Positions 1 to 8,286 of a stretch of DNA of 64,000 nt are shown here, piece by piece. The stretch covers positions 29,489-93,488 of the forward strand of contig DYFR01000011.1 of NCBI GenBank assembly GCA_020725115.1. The letters are read 5' to 3'. Position 1 is the stretch's first letter. Each line of letters starts with the position of its first letter. A model generated the notes under the pieces. The model saw nothing but the letters and a program-made list of their open reading frames with translations. It searched no databases and had not been told where the DNA came from. Position numbers and translations under genes: made by a program. Source of the DNA: Thiohalomonas denitrificans. GTDB lineage: Bacteria > Pseudomonadota > Gammaproteobacteria > Thiohalomonadales > Thiohalomonadaceae.

Positions 1-585
1 TTCGCCCTTGAAATCCTTGACGTTATCCAGCACCTCGGTATCCAGGTAGGTGAACTCCCAGTGGCCGGTCATGATATCCACGCCGAGCTGGTTGCAGGCG
101 CCGACCATGTCCTTGCCGCGGGTCCAGTAGGCGGTGCCGGAACCCTGCCAGGTGTCGCCGCCGTCCAGCAGCAGGGAGTTGCCGTCGCCGCGCTCGGCGC
201 GGATCTGCTTGACCAGGGTGGCGAGGTGGGCGAAGCCGCCGACCTTGCCGTACTTGCGCGCCTCGTCGGCGAAGTTCAGATAGCTGAAGGCGTGGGCCTC
301 GATGCTGCCCGGCTTGATGCCGTAATGGGCCAGCAGCCTGTCGCCCACCAGGTGCGGCGCCTTGCCGTAGGAACCGCCCAGGCCGAGGTTGACGTTGGGC
401 TCGCGGAAATAGACAGGCTGCAGCTGGGCGTGGGTGTCGGTGATGTGCAGCAGGCTGACGTTGCCGAACTTGGGGCTGTCATACAGGGCGGAACCGCCCT
501 TCTTGCCGAAGGCCAGGCCCGGCGTCATGGCGGCGGCACCGGCGATACCCATCAACTGAATGAACTGACGACGCGAAATGGACAT
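1..585 (-). CDS. soxB: SoxB, thiosulfohydrolase, N-terminal part (cut by window edge)
   Basis: SoxB hydrolyses the terminal sulfate from the thiosulfate adduct carried on SoxY in the periplasmic Sox pathway. Only the first 195 residues are inside the window, of about 570 expected. A twin-arginine signal (SRRQFIQ, residues 4-10) opens the protein, as expected for a Tat-exported dimanganese enzyme. The metallophosphatase signatures ITDTH (48-52), DGGDTWQGS (141-149) and the SoxB-typical GHWEFTY (174-180) are present. The ATG is preceded by a GAGGAA ribosome site. The gene stands apart from soxX and soxY, which lie at the other end of the window. Confidence 0.95.
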   Translation of the reverse strand, partial: MSISRRQFIQLMGIAGAAAMTPGLAFGKKGGSALYDSPKFGNVSLLHITDTHAQLQPVYFREPNVNLGLGGSYGKAPHLVGDRLLAHYGIKPGSIEAHAFSYLNFADEARKYGKVGGFAHLATLVKQIRAERGDGNSLLLDGGDTWQGSGTAYWTRGKDMVGACNQLGVDIMTGHWEFTYLDTEVLDNVKDFKGE

Positions 586-767
586 TAGAATTCCTCGGGA
601 CGTTATTTGGTCTGACGGCCGGCGGATGAACCGGCGCATGTGGCTAGAGTGGCGGCATGGGGCCGGATTATTCCACAACCGCACGGATTGTTGAGAATTA
701 AGCTCGGTGGACGGATGCTGCGGCAAATCCCATACTGTGGCTACGGCATATAGCACGCGGCAGACCC

Positions 768-977
768 ATGAACAGCTACGACAACATTCGCCACGACCTC
801 TCCGACGCCAGTTTTTCCATCACCACCGCCATCGAGCTGCTCAACGGCATCGAGCAGGATGGCGGGGCAGAAAACCAGGCCATCCATGCCCTCATCGCCA
901 GGCTGGAACAGGTATGCAAGGAACTGGACGGCCTGCGTGAGCAGGTCACTGTGGTGGAAGGCCAGATCCCAGCCTGA
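768..977 (+). CDS. small acidic protein of unknown function, 69 aa
   Basis: I do not recognise this gene. It encodes 69 residues, predicted mostly helical, with one cysteine and no signal peptide or membrane segment. The heptad-like pattern in residues 33-60 suggests a short coiled coil. It lies between the divergent soxB and a plus-strand antiporter gene. The ribosome-binding site is weak. A second frame across the same bases is open but has no better support; this frame was chosen for its balanced composition. It could be a small regulator or adaptor, but nothing in the sequence proves that. Confidence 0.5.
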   Translation: MNSYDNIRHDLSDASFSITTAIELLNGIEQDGGAENQAIHALIARLEQVCKELDGLREQVTVVEGQIPA

Positions 978-1078
978 AACCAGCGCTTTTCCCCCTCCAC
1001 GCCCGGTGAATTCGGGTTAAACTTGCCGCCCCGGCCGGCCAGCCGCCGGCGGGTTGCTGCCGAGGACGCCGTACATTC

Positions 1079-2890
1079 ATGTTTGACCACACCATCACCG
1101 CCCTGGCCGGCCTCGCTATTGTCGCCGCCGCCAGCCAGTGGCTTGCCTGGCGCCTGCGCCTGCCCGTGATCCTGCTGCTGCTGGGTGTCGGCATCCTGGC
1201 CGGTCCGTTCAGCGGCCTGCTGCAACCCGATGCCCTGTTCGGCGGCCTGCTGCCCCCCCTGCTGTCCCTGGCAGTGGCCATCGTCCTGTTCGAGGGCAGC
1301 CTGAGCTTCCGCCTCAACGACCTCACCGGCCTGGGCGGGACGGTATTCAGGCTGGTCAGCCTCGGCGCCCTGCTCAACGGCCTGGCCATTACCGCCGCCA
1401 CCCACCTGCTGCTCGGCCTGCCCTGGCTGCTGGCGGCCCTGTTCGGCGCCATCGCCCTGGTAAGCGGCAACAGCGAACTGCTCCCCCTGCTGCGCCGTGC
1501 CCGCCCCGGCACCCGCCTTGGCACCCTGCTGCGCCAGGAGGCCGCGCTGCTTGCCCCCCTCGCCACCCTCATCGCCGTCCTGCTCCACGCCTGGCTGATG
1601 GCCGGCGATCAGCGCGACCCCCTGCTCGCCTTCGCCAGTGCCCTGCTGGCCGGCGGCACCCTGGGGATCGCCGGTGCCTACCTGCTGGCACTCCTGTTGC
1701 GCCATCATCTGCTGCCGTCGCATCTGGTCAACATCACCACCCTGGCCCTGGTGCTGGGCAACTTCACCCTGGCCAGCGCGCTGGAACAGGAGGCCGGCCT
1801 GCTCACCGTCATCGTCATGGGCATGGCCCTGGCCAACATGAAGGATCTGCCACTGCGCGAAAACGTGGACTTCAGGGAAAGCCTCAGCGCGGTAATCCTC
1901 TCGCTGCTGTTCCTGGTGGTGGCGGCACGGCTGGAACCGTCCCATCTGGCGGCCCCCGGCGCCGAGGTACTGCTGCTGCTCGGCATCATCCTGCTGCTGG
2001 CGCGGCCGCTGGCGGTGCTCATCGCCACCTTGGGTTCCACCCTGAACTGGCGCGAGCGCCTGCTGGCCGGCTGGATCGCCCCACGCGGCATCATGGCCAC
2101 GGCCGCCGCCGCCCTGCTCACCCCGCAGCTGCTCGGCCACCAGCTGACCGACGCCGAGCCGCTGTTGCCCCTGGTTCTGCTGCTGGTGCTGGCCTCGCTG
2201 CTGCTGCAACACCTCACCGCCTACCCGCTGGGACGGCTGCTCGGCGTGGCCGAGGCGGCTCCACGCGGCGTACTGATCATCGGTGCCCACGGCTTTGCCC
2301 GCGCCATCGCCCGCGCCCTGGAGGCGCAAGGTGTACGCGCCGTGCTGGCCGACACCGACTGGGAGGATATTCAGCAAGCACGCATGGACGGCCTCACTAC
2401 CTACCTCGGCCATCCGGTATCCGAACAGGCTGACCGCAGCCTGGATCTGATCGGTATCGGCCACCTGCTGGCCATGTCGCATCGCCCCGCACTCAACGCC
2501 CTGACTTGCCAGCGCTACCGTAGCGAATTTGGTGCCGACCACGTCTACTCCCTGCTCACTGCCGAGGAAAAGCGCATCACCGGCAAGAGCGCCATAGGTC
2601 AGCAGTATGCCGCCACCCGCCTGTTTGGCGGTGAACTCACCCTGCCCCAGCTATCCGGCATGCTGGGCCGAGGCGGCACGATCACCATCCTCACGCCGGA
2701 ACAGGCAAAGCAACGCGACAGACTCATTGCGCTGTTCGTGCTTACCGCACACGGCACACTGCGTATTATCACCACCAGTGGAGACACCGCACTGCAAGGC
2801 GGCGATCAACTCATTGCCCTGCTGCCGTCCGCCGAAGAACAGCTCCCCCTGCGCGCGGATTCCGCCGTCACCAGTACAATCCCGACCTGA
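1079..2890 (+). CDS. cation:proton antiporter with C-terminal RCK (TrkA-N) domain
   Basis: Integral inner-membrane monovalent cation/H+ antiporter of the CPA superfamily, expected to control cytoplasmic Na+ or K+ and pH. Residues 1-390 form about twelve hydrophobic segments rich in Leu and Ala. Residues 395-500 look like a Rossmann-type RCK domain, beginning VLIIGAHGFARAIA, which in related carriers binds NAD(H) or nucleotides and gates transport. The last 90 residues are a soluble tail. At 603 residues the length is normal for this architecture. The ion cannot be read from sequence. The YcgL gene follows after 17 bp and may be cotranscribed. Confidence 0.85.
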   Translation: MFDHTITALAGLAIVAAASQWLAWRLRLPVILLLLGVGILAGPFSGLLQPDALFGGLLPPLLSLAVAIVLFEGSLSFRLNDLTGLGGTVFRLVSLGALLNGLAITAATHLLLGLPWLLAALFGAIALVSGNSELLPLLRRARPGTRLGTLLRQEAALLAPLATLIAVLLHAWLMAGDQRDPLLAFASALLAGGTLGIAGAYLLALLLRHHLLPSHLVNITTLALVLGNFTLASALEQEAGLLTVIVMGMALANMKDLPLRENVDFRESLSAVILSLLFLVVAARLEPSHLAAPGAEVLLLLGIILLLARPLAVLIATLGSTLNWRERLLAGWIAPRGIMATAAAALLTPQLLGHQLTDAEPLLPLVLLLVLASLLLQHLTAYPLGRLLGVAEAAPRGVLIIGAHGFARAIARALEAQGVRAVLADTDWEDIQQARMDGLTTYLGHPVSEQADRSLDLIGIGHLLAMSHRPALNALTCQRYRSEFGADHVYSLLTAEEKRITGKSAIGQQYAATRLFGGELTLPQLSGMLGRGGTITILTPEQAKQRDRLIALFVLTAHGTLRIITTSGDTALQGGDQLIALLPSAEEQLPLRADSAVTSTIPT

Positions 2891-2907
2891 CCGTCCAGGA
2901 GACGGCT

Positions 2908-3174
2908 ATGAAATGCTTCATTTACAAAAGCAGTAAAAAAGATCAGCTCTACATTTACCTGCCCGAGAAGGACAACTTCGAGGCCGTGCCCCCCATCCTG
3001 ATGGAGACCATGGGCAACGCGGAGTTCGTGATGGAGCTGGAGCTGAGTCCCGAGCGCAAGCTGGCCCGCGCCCGCACCGACGAGGTCATCGCCGGCCTGG
3101 AGGAAAAAGGCTTTTATCTGCAGATGCCGCCCAAGGATCCGCTGCTGGATATGCGGGGCGGCGGACTTCAATAA
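2908..3174 (+). CDS. YcgL family protein
   Basis: Conserved 88-residue cytoplasmic protein of the YcgL family, which is widespread in Gammaproteobacteria and has a small alpha/beta fold; its biochemical role is not established. Recognition rests on the opening MKCFIYKSSKKDQLYIYL, the central FEAVPPILMETMG and the QMPP segment near the C-terminus. A GGAG ribosome site precedes the ATG. The gene starts 17 bp after the antiporter gene. Its stop codon is followed two bases later by a palindromic repeat element. Confidence 0.9.
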   Translation: MKCFIYKSSKKDQLYIYLPEKDNFEAVPPILMETMGNAEFVMELELSPERKLARARTDEVIAGLEEKGFYLQMPPKDPLLDMRGGGLQ

Positions 3175-3176
3175 CC

Positions 3177-3259
3177 ATTCAAGATTCAAGATTTAAAATT
3201 CAAAATTGAACTGCGTCGCGGTAACCTTGCAGCCTGAATCGAATCTTGAATCTTGAATT
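3177..3259. repeat. imperfect inverted repeat, ATTCAAGATTCAAG family
   Basis: Left arm ATTCAAGATTCAAGAT (from 3177) is the complement of ATCTTGAATCTTGAAT on the right (ending about 3258). An A/T-rich spacer containing ATTCAAAATTG separates them. The element starts two bases after the YcgL stop codon and fills most of the gap to the next gene. A related element lies at 48926-49015. Confidence 0.85.
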
Positions 3260-3278
3260 CTCTTTATAAGGATTTGCC

Positions 3279-4520
3279 ATGCCCCTGATTCGCCCCTTCG
3301 CCGGCCTCTGCCCCGCCCCCGACCGCGCCACCGAGGTGGCCGCGCCACCCTACGACGTGCTCGACAGCAACGAGGCGCGGCAGCGCGCGGCGGGCAAGCC
3401 ATGGAGTTTCCTGCACATTTCCAAGCCGGAGATCGATCTGCCGCCGGATACCGACCCGTACGACGCCAGCGTCTATGCCAAGGGACGGGAGAACTTCGAG
3501 CGCATGCTGAAGGAAGGCGTGCTGCAACAGGACAACGCACCCGGCTATTACCTGTACCGCCTGATCATGGGCAACCACCAGCAGATCGGCCTGGTCGCCG
3601 CCGCCCGCGTCAGCGACTATGACAGCAACCGCATCCGCAAGCACGAGTTCACCCGCCCCGACAAGGAGGATGACCGCGTGCGCCAGATCGACAGCCTGAG
3701 CGCGCAGACCGGCCCGGTATTCCTCACCTACAAGCACAGCACCGTGATCGACGAACTGGTGGCCCAAGCCGTGACCTCCGCGCCGGACATCGACATCACC
3801 GCCGATACCGGTGTGCGCCACTCCCTGTGGCGCGTCACCGACAGTGCGCGCATCGACCTCATCACGCGCACCTTCGACGCCATGGACTGCCTCTACATCG
3901 CCGACGGCCACCACCGCTCCGCCGCCGCCTCGCGCGTGGCCGCCGCACGCAAGGCCGCCAATCCCAACCACAACGGCGAAGAGGCCTACAACTATTTCCT
4001 GTCGGTGATCTTCCCCGACAACCAGATGCATATCCTCGACTACAACCGCGTCATCAAGGACCTCAACGGCCACAGCCCGGACAGTTTCCTCGCCGCGCTG
4101 GATACGGCGTTCACGGTGGAAAAAACCAGTGGCCAGTACAAGCCGGCGCAGGCCGGCGAATTCGGCCTGTATCTCAAGGGGCAGTGGTACCGCCTCGCCA
4201 TCAAGCCCGAACGCATCCCGCAGCACGACCCGGTGAAGCGCCTGGACGTCAGCCTGCTGCAGGACAACCTGATAGAGCCGGTGCTGGGTATTGCCGATCC
4301 GCGCCGCGACAAGCGCATCGACTTCGTCGGTGGCATCCGCGGCCTCAAGGAACTGGAGCGCCGTGTCGACAGCGGCGAAATGGCCGTGGCCCTCGCCCTC
4401 CACCCCACCTCCATGGCGCAGCTGATGGCAGTGGCCGACGCGGGTGAGGTGATGCCGCCCAAGTCCACCTGGTTCGAGCCCAAGCTGGCCGACGGCCTGG
4501 TGTCGCATTTGCTGGACTGA
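3279..4520 (+). CDS. DUF1015 family protein
   Basis: A 413-residue cytoplasmic protein of the DUF1015 family (sometimes labelled SpoIIIAE-like or HTH-containing without experimental support). Typical family features are the start MPLIRPFAGLCPAP, the AAPPYDVL segment near residue 24, the YYLYRL segment near residue 90 and the IADGHHRSAAA motif near residue 207. The last motif resembles a substrate or nucleotide pocket, but no function is known to me. AAGGA precedes the ATG. There is no operon partner: repeat elements flank it on both sides. Confidence 0.88.
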   Translation: MPLIRPFAGLCPAPDRATEVAAPPYDVLDSNEARQRAAGKPWSFLHISKPEIDLPPDTDPYDASVYAKGRENFERMLKEGVLQQDNAPGYYLYRLIMGNHQQIGLVAAARVSDYDSNRIRKHEFTRPDKEDDRVRQIDSLSAQTGPVFLTYKHSTVIDELVAQAVTSAPDIDITADTGVRHSLWRVTDSARIDLITRTFDAMDCLYIADGHHRSAAASRVAAARKAANPNHNGEEAYNYFLSVIFPDNQMHILDYNRVIKDLNGHSPDSFLAALDTAFTVEKTSGQYKPAQAGEFGLYLKGQWYRLAIKPERIPQHDPVKRLDVSLLQDNLIEPVLGIADPRRDKRIDFVGGIRGLKELERRVDSGEMAVALALHPTSMAQLMAVADAGEVMPPKSTWFEPKLADGLVSHLLD

Positions 4521-4555
4521 CGCCCACATAGGCGCGAACACGTAAATCGAAAGAA

Positions 4556-4624
4556 TCTAACGCAGAGACGCAGAGTTCGCAGAGTAGGCCAGTGTCCTCT
4601 GCGCCTCGGCGCCTCTGCGTTAGA
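4556..4624. repeat. inverted repeat, AACGCAGAG / CTCTGCGTT family
   Basis: Left arm TCTAACGCAGAGACGCAGAG pairs with the right arm CTCTGCG...CCTCTGCGTTAGA. It lies between two convergent genes and its right end is five bases from the stop codon of the minus-strand gene ending at 4630. Other members are at 35514-35595, 49510-49644 and 53938-54008, with a weak copy near 13248. Confidence 0.9.
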
Positions 4625-4629
4625 TGTTT

Positions 4630-5061
4630 TTAGTTTTTCTGCTTGCCCTGCTGGCGTTGCCTGGCTTCTTCCAGCTCGCGCGCCAGTTCGCGGATATCGT
4701 CCAGGCTGCGGATGGTGAGCTCACGTTCCGGCAACGGCACATGGTCTGAAGCCCGCGCGGGAGGAGCCAGAGGCGTGGACGGTCGCTGGGCCGGCGGCGC
4801 TGCGATCACAGGCGGCGGAGCGACAGGCACGGCGGGAACCGATGCCGACGCAGGTACGCTGTCCGGAATGCGCTCTGCGGCCTCCGCCGCCGCAGACTCA
4901 CCCTGCTCCAGGCGAGCGGCCTCCAGCATGCGGCGCACATTTTCCGCGACATCCATTTCCGGAATCACCACCCCTGCCTCGGGCGGCACTTCTTCTGCCG
5001 CGGCCGGGACGGCAATACACAAACTGCCGCACAACCACACTACCTGCCAGATTTTTCTCAC
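4630..5061 (-). CDS. exported proline-rich protein of unknown function
   Basis: A 143-residue protein with a clear signal peptide (MRKIWQVVWLCG, hydrophobic core, cleavage near AVPAAAEE), so probably periplasmic. The mature part has a Pro/Ala/Val-rich linker (residues 60-100) and a charged helical C-terminus rich in Glu, Arg and Gln. I do not recognise a family. GTG at 5061 was chosen because AGGCGAG lies about eight bases upstream; a GTG at 5070 is possible. The gene diverges from the one starting at 5129, leaving only 67 bp for both promoters. Confidence 0.65.
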   Translation of the reverse strand: MRKIWQVVWLCGSLCIAVPAAAEEVPPEAGVVIPEMDVAENVRRMLEAARLEQGESAAAEAAERIPDSVPASASVPAVPVAPPPVIAAPPAQRPSTPLAPPARASDHVPLPERELTIRSLDDIRELARELEEARQRQQGKQKN

Positions 5062-5128
5062 TGCACGCACTCGCCTGATTGATGCCGTTGCCCTTCCCCT
5101 GCCGGGCAGCGGCGTCCACAATGGAAAC

Positions 5129-5608
5129 ATGGACGCGCAGTATAAAGCAGACATGGCGCAGCTACTCGAACAGATGCAGCCGCGCAGCATATTGTGTCTG
5201 GGTGCTCCCTGCACACCGGCAATACGCGACTATGTCGCCGCCGCACCCGGCCGCCTGGCCCAACACCAGGCCGAAGCGCTGCCCACCGCGGGACACTTCG
5301 ATCTGGTCGTCGTGGCGGAACTGCTGGAGCGACTGCCCAAGAACCGGGGCGAACAGTTGCTGGCCCGGTTGCGCGACATACATGGCGGACGCTTCCTGCT
5401 GCTGCTCACCGCAACGCCGCGAACGGAACACGCGAGCCAATGGGACGGCAACGAACTGCTGGCCCTCGGCCTGATCCGGGTGGGCAGCTATCCCGACGCC
5501 GACCGCCATCTGTACCGCTACGATCTCCATGACTACAAGACGACACCCGACTGGCTCAATCCGCGCTTCTGGGCTCACCCCGAGCGCTGGGACAAGGATT
5601 ACTGGTAA
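5129..5608 (+). CDS. DUF6231 family protein
   Basis: A 159-residue cytoplasmic protein that I place, with moderate confidence, in the DUF6231 family of Gammaproteobacteria. The middle part (FDLVVVAELLERLPK, then a hydrophobic strand FLLLL near residue 90) resembles a shortened Rossmann-like methyltransferase fold. No complete S-adenosylmethionine motif is seen. The C-terminus ends in an aromatic stretch containing WLNPRFWAHPERW. ATG at 5129 follows TGGAAAC; the frame is open further upstream, but that part is antisense to the neighbouring exported-protein gene and reads poorly. Confidence 0.75.
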   Translation: MDAQYKADMAQLLEQMQPRSILCLGAPCTPAIRDYVAAAPGRLAQHQAEALPTAGHFDLVVVAELLERLPKNRGEQLLARLRDIHGGRFLLLLTATPRTEHASQWDGNELLALGLIRVGSYPDADRHLYRYDLHDYKTTPDWLNPRFWAHPERWDKDYW

Positions 5609-5682
5609 ACAGCGACGGCTGTAAAATGCAGCCCCCATCGCGTACAGTGTTCACACCAACCAAAGAGACAACTCACCGACCG

Positions 5683-6426
5683 ATGCCACGTTATCTGCTG
5701 CTGTTTCTCGCCCTGCTCACTATTGCCGGCACCGCCCATGGCGCCTGCGACGACCCTGCGGCGCCGGGCGTAATCTGGCGTGATTGTGACAAGAGCGGTA
5801 TCGATTTGCGCGGTGCCGACCTGCGTGGCGCCGTGCTCACCCGCAGCAGCTTTGCCGGAGCCGACCTGCGCGAGGCCCGCCTCGACCGTGCCGACCTCAA
5901 CTTCACCGACATGAGCGGAGCACGACTGGAGCAGGCACATCTGTCCGGTGCCCGGTTGACCGGGGCCAACCTGCAACAGGCCAACCTGTCCGGCGCCTTG
6001 CTGCGCGGCACCCGCTTCGACCGTGCCGACATGAGCGGCGCCATCCTGCAGGGCGCACAGCTCAGTAACGCCAGTTTTTACCAGACCATACTCGACCGTG
6101 CCGACTTAAGCGGCGCCGACCTGAGTGCCGCCGAGCTGCGTCAGGCATCACTGCAACATGCCAGGCTGGCGGGGGCAAATCTGTCGCGGGCAAATCTGTT
6201 GCAGGCCAACCTGGAACGTGCCGACCTCAAGGGCGCCCGCATGGAACAGGTGCGACTGGAAAAGACCAACCTGCAATACGCAGACCTTGGCAACGCCGAC
6301 CTCACCCGTGCCTCGCTGGTGGATGCACGGCTGTTCGAGACCCGCTTCGACGGCGCCAAACTGGGCGGCGCCATGTGGATCGACCGCAAGCGTTGCCGCT
6401 TCGATTCGGTGGGGACGTGCCAGTAG
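5683..6426 (+). CDS. exported pentapeptide-repeat protein
   Basis: A 247-residue protein with an N-terminal signal peptide (MPRYLLLFLALLTIAGTAHG) followed by about forty tandem A(D/N)LXX pentapeptides. Examples are ADLRGADLRGA near residue 45, ADLNFTDMSGA near 73 and ADLSGADLSAAEL near 141. Such repeats fold as a right-handed quadrilateral beta helix. Two cysteines close to the mature N-terminus (CDDP and RDCDK) and two near the C-terminus (KRCRF, GTCQ) could form capping disulfides. Most family members have no known activity; some mimic DNA, but export makes gyrase binding unlikely. ATG at 5683 is chosen because it begins the signal peptide. Confidence 0.85.
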   Translation: MPRYLLLFLALLTIAGTAHGACDDPAAPGVIWRDCDKSGIDLRGADLRGAVLTRSSFAGADLREARLDRADLNFTDMSGARLEQAHLSGARLTGANLQQANLSGALLRGTRFDRADMSGAILQGAQLSNASFYQTILDRADLSGADLSAAELRQASLQHARLAGANLSRANLLQANLERADLKGARMEQVRLEKTNLQYADLGNADLTRASLVDARLFETRFDGAKLGGAMWIDRKRCRFDSVGTCQ

Positions 6427-6466
6427 GGCGGAGATACAACGGAGCACGGAAAAGACTAAAACCTTT

Positions 6467-6740
6467 GCCACCGAGTGCACAGAGATCACAGAGGAACGAA
6501 CACCCACTCATCTTCATCCCCAATAACCGCAGTTTAACTCTCGCCAAGGCGCCAAGATCGCCAAGGGAAGCACATCGTTGACAGGTTTCTGCGTCTCACC
6601 GAACGGGTGGCAGCCCGCGCTGCTCCCCCGCCTGTTTTTCTTTGCGTGCTTGGCGCCTTGGCGAGAGAACTGAGATTTTCAGGTTCATTGCGGTCGGAAC
6701 ATTGGGCCTTTTCCTCGGTGTACTCTGTGCCCTCTGTGGC
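6467..6740. repeat. outer inverted repeat, GCCACAGAG / CTCTGTGGC family
   Basis: Left arm 6467-6495 (GCCACCGAGTGCACAGAG...) matches the complement of 6712-6740 (ending CCTCTGTGGC) at most positions. The arms are separated by more than 200 bp, which include a second, unrelated inverted repeat. The same family recurs at 53141-53256. Confidence 0.85.
6539..6667. repeat. inner inverted repeat, CTCTCGCCAAGGCGCCAAG family
   Basis: Left arm CTCTCGCCAAGGCGCCAAGA starts at 6539 and the right arm CTTGGCGCCTTGGCGAGAG ends at 6667; the outermost 19 bases pair perfectly. It sits inside the GCCACAGAG-type element. Another member lies at 28368-28484, between gnd and zwf. Confidence 0.88.
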
Positions 6741-6764
6741 TGAATTTTTTTGCATCCAAAATGC

Positions 6765-6788
6765 AAAACGGCCCTTGCGGGCCGTTTT
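6765..6788 (-). terminator. rho-independent terminator of the HDOD gene
   Basis: Perfect 10-bp stem AAAACGGCCC / GGGCCGTTTT with a TTGC loop. Transcripts arriving from the minus-strand gene ending at 6809 run into TTTTGCATTTT. The symmetric A/T flanks make it usable in both directions. Confidence 0.85.
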
Positions 6789-6808
6789 ATTTTGGGCGGG
6801 AGAGAAAC

Positions 6809-8170
6809 TCAGGCGGCCATCTTGCGCGCCATGAACTGCAACCCCTCGCGCATCTGCAGCACCGTACCCAGCGCCGCCTCTGCCTGCTCCTCGGTCAGAC
6901 CCACACTCTCCAGCAGATCCGCCGGCAGGTCGATGCCGGTGGCGTCACCCATGCCGAAGCGCTTGATCAGGCGATTGGCGATATGCACCAGATTGGGGTA
7001 GATGGCGTAGTCGCCGCGGTACTCACCGTTGTGATGCTCACGCACCGTCTCGACGATTTCCCTGGGCAGGTTCCAGGCATCCATCAGCCACAGCCCCATC
7101 TCGGTGTGGGTCACGCCGACCAGTTCACGTTCCAGTTCCAGCACCGGTCGCTCCGGCTGGGCCGCCACCGCCTTGTTGAGACGATCGAACTGCGGCGGGA
7201 ACAGGTGGCCAAGCAGCAGAAAACCGAAGTTGTGCAGCAGTCCGGCCATGTAGGCCACGCCCGGGGCCGGACGCCGACTGAACTCGATGGAATTGCACAA
7301 GGTCTGGGTCAGTGCCGCCACATGCAGGGCATCGCGCCAGAAATTGTCCAGCCCCAGCGGGCCATCCTTGGGATTGCGGAACGACTTGCCCAGCGCCAGG
7401 CCGAGGGAAAAATCCATCACGAAGTCCATGCCCAACACCCGCACGATGGCCTGCTCCACCGAAGTCAGCTTGCCCTGGTAGGCATAGAACGGTGATGCAG
7501 CATAGCGCAGCAACTGCGCCATCAGGCTCGGATCCTGCTCGATGACCGCCGCCAGTTCGTTGGCATTGGCATACGGGTTATTGCGCAGCTTGAGGATCTG
7601 GGTGGCGATGCCGGGCATCGGCGGCAGTGTGTGCACCTGCTCCACCTTCTCCTTCATCCCCTCACGCCTGGCCTCGGTCGGGGTGGTCGCCGCCCTGGTC
7701 ATGGGGCTGGAAATGCGGTGGCCGCGCAGGGCAGCGCCTGTCAGCCGGTTGAAGTCACCCTGCTGGGCGCGCAGGAACAGATGGCTCAGGCCGGGGGTGA
7801 AAAACACCTCATCCAGCTCATCGACGGCACAGTCAACAATGAGCTTGATGCCATAGGGCTCGCCCAGCGGCGGCAGGGCACCGGCCTCGCAGTCGGTCAG
7901 CAGCACCGCCAGTTCCTCGCTGCTGCAGGCAACGAAATTACGCCGTGAATTGCCATTTAGCACGGCCAGGTCGAGACGATGGGCGGCCGGATAGACCGCC
8001 ATCAGGTAACTGGAACCGTCCTTGAGCACGGCGCTACGCACCAGCTTCTGCACCGGCACGCGGGCCGCACGCACGGCCTCCGCCAGTGACAGACCCGCAG
8101 GCGCGGCATGAACCTTGTACTGACCGCCCTTGCGGGCGAGGTAATTGCGCACAGTGGTCGGAATGTTCAT
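6809..8170 (-). CDS. YbaK/aminoacyl-tRNA deacylase-like domain fused to HDOD domain
   Basis: A 453-residue cytoplasmic protein with two modules. Residues 1-150 resemble the YbaK/ProX trans-editing fold (LVRSAVLKDG around the conserved lysine, K50; GEPYGIKLIVD near 103-113). Residues 175-380 form an HDOD domain, a catalytically altered HD-type helical bundle found in signalling proteins (TLPPMPGIATQIL at the start, MAGLLHNFGFLLLG in the centre). The usual HD metal pair is replaced by HN. HDOD proteins generally act in signal output; the editing-like domain may serve as a sensor here rather than an enzyme. AGGAG precedes the ATG at good spacing. Confidence 0.85.
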   Translation of the reverse strand: MNIPTTVRNYLARKGGQYKVHAAPAGLSLAEAVRAARVPVQKLVRSAVLKDGSSYLMAVYPAAHRLDLAVLNGNSRRNFVACSSEELAVLLTDCEAGALPPLGEPYGIKLIVDCAVDELDEVFFTPGLSHLFLRAQQGDFNRLTGAALRGHRISSPMTRAATTPTEARREGMKEKVEQVHTLPPMPGIATQILKLRNNPYANANELAAVIEQDPSLMAQLLRYAASPFYAYQGKLTSVEQAIVRVLGMDFVMDFSLGLALGKSFRNPKDGPLGLDNFWRDALHVAALTQTLCNSIEFSRRPAPGVAYMAGLLHNFGFLLLGHLFPPQFDRLNKAVAAQPERPVLELERELVGVTHTEMGLWLMDAWNLPREIVETVREHHNGEYRGDYAIYPNLVHIANRLIKRFGMGDATGIDLPADLLESVGLTEEQAEAALGTVLQMREGLQFMARKMAA

Positions 8171-8286
8171 TTCATCACTCCTTCGGGCGTATTGAGACGA
8201 GGGTATGCCCGATTCTCTGTGTGAAAGACTAATGTACCCCCGCAGGCAGGGATGGGATATCTATCACATATTGGCAAAACAAGGGC

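Larger units (their letters stand above)
6427..6808. other. non-coding gap of 382 bases with nested repeats and a terminator
   Basis: No credible gene is seen. The gap lies between two convergent genes. It holds an outer inverted repeat (6467-6740), a different inverted repeat nested within it (6539-6667) and a rho-independent terminator (6765-6788). Confidence 0.8.

Noticed and set aside
707..940. Alternative 77-codon frame overlapping the 69-residue gene
   Set aside because: Arg/His/Gln-rich translation typical of a shifted frame; no ribosome site.
776..2542. An antisense frame of 588 codons opposite the antiporter gene
   Set aside because: Same composition effect; the Gln/Gly-rich product has no recognisable features, while the plus-strand antiporter has membrane segments and an RCK domain.
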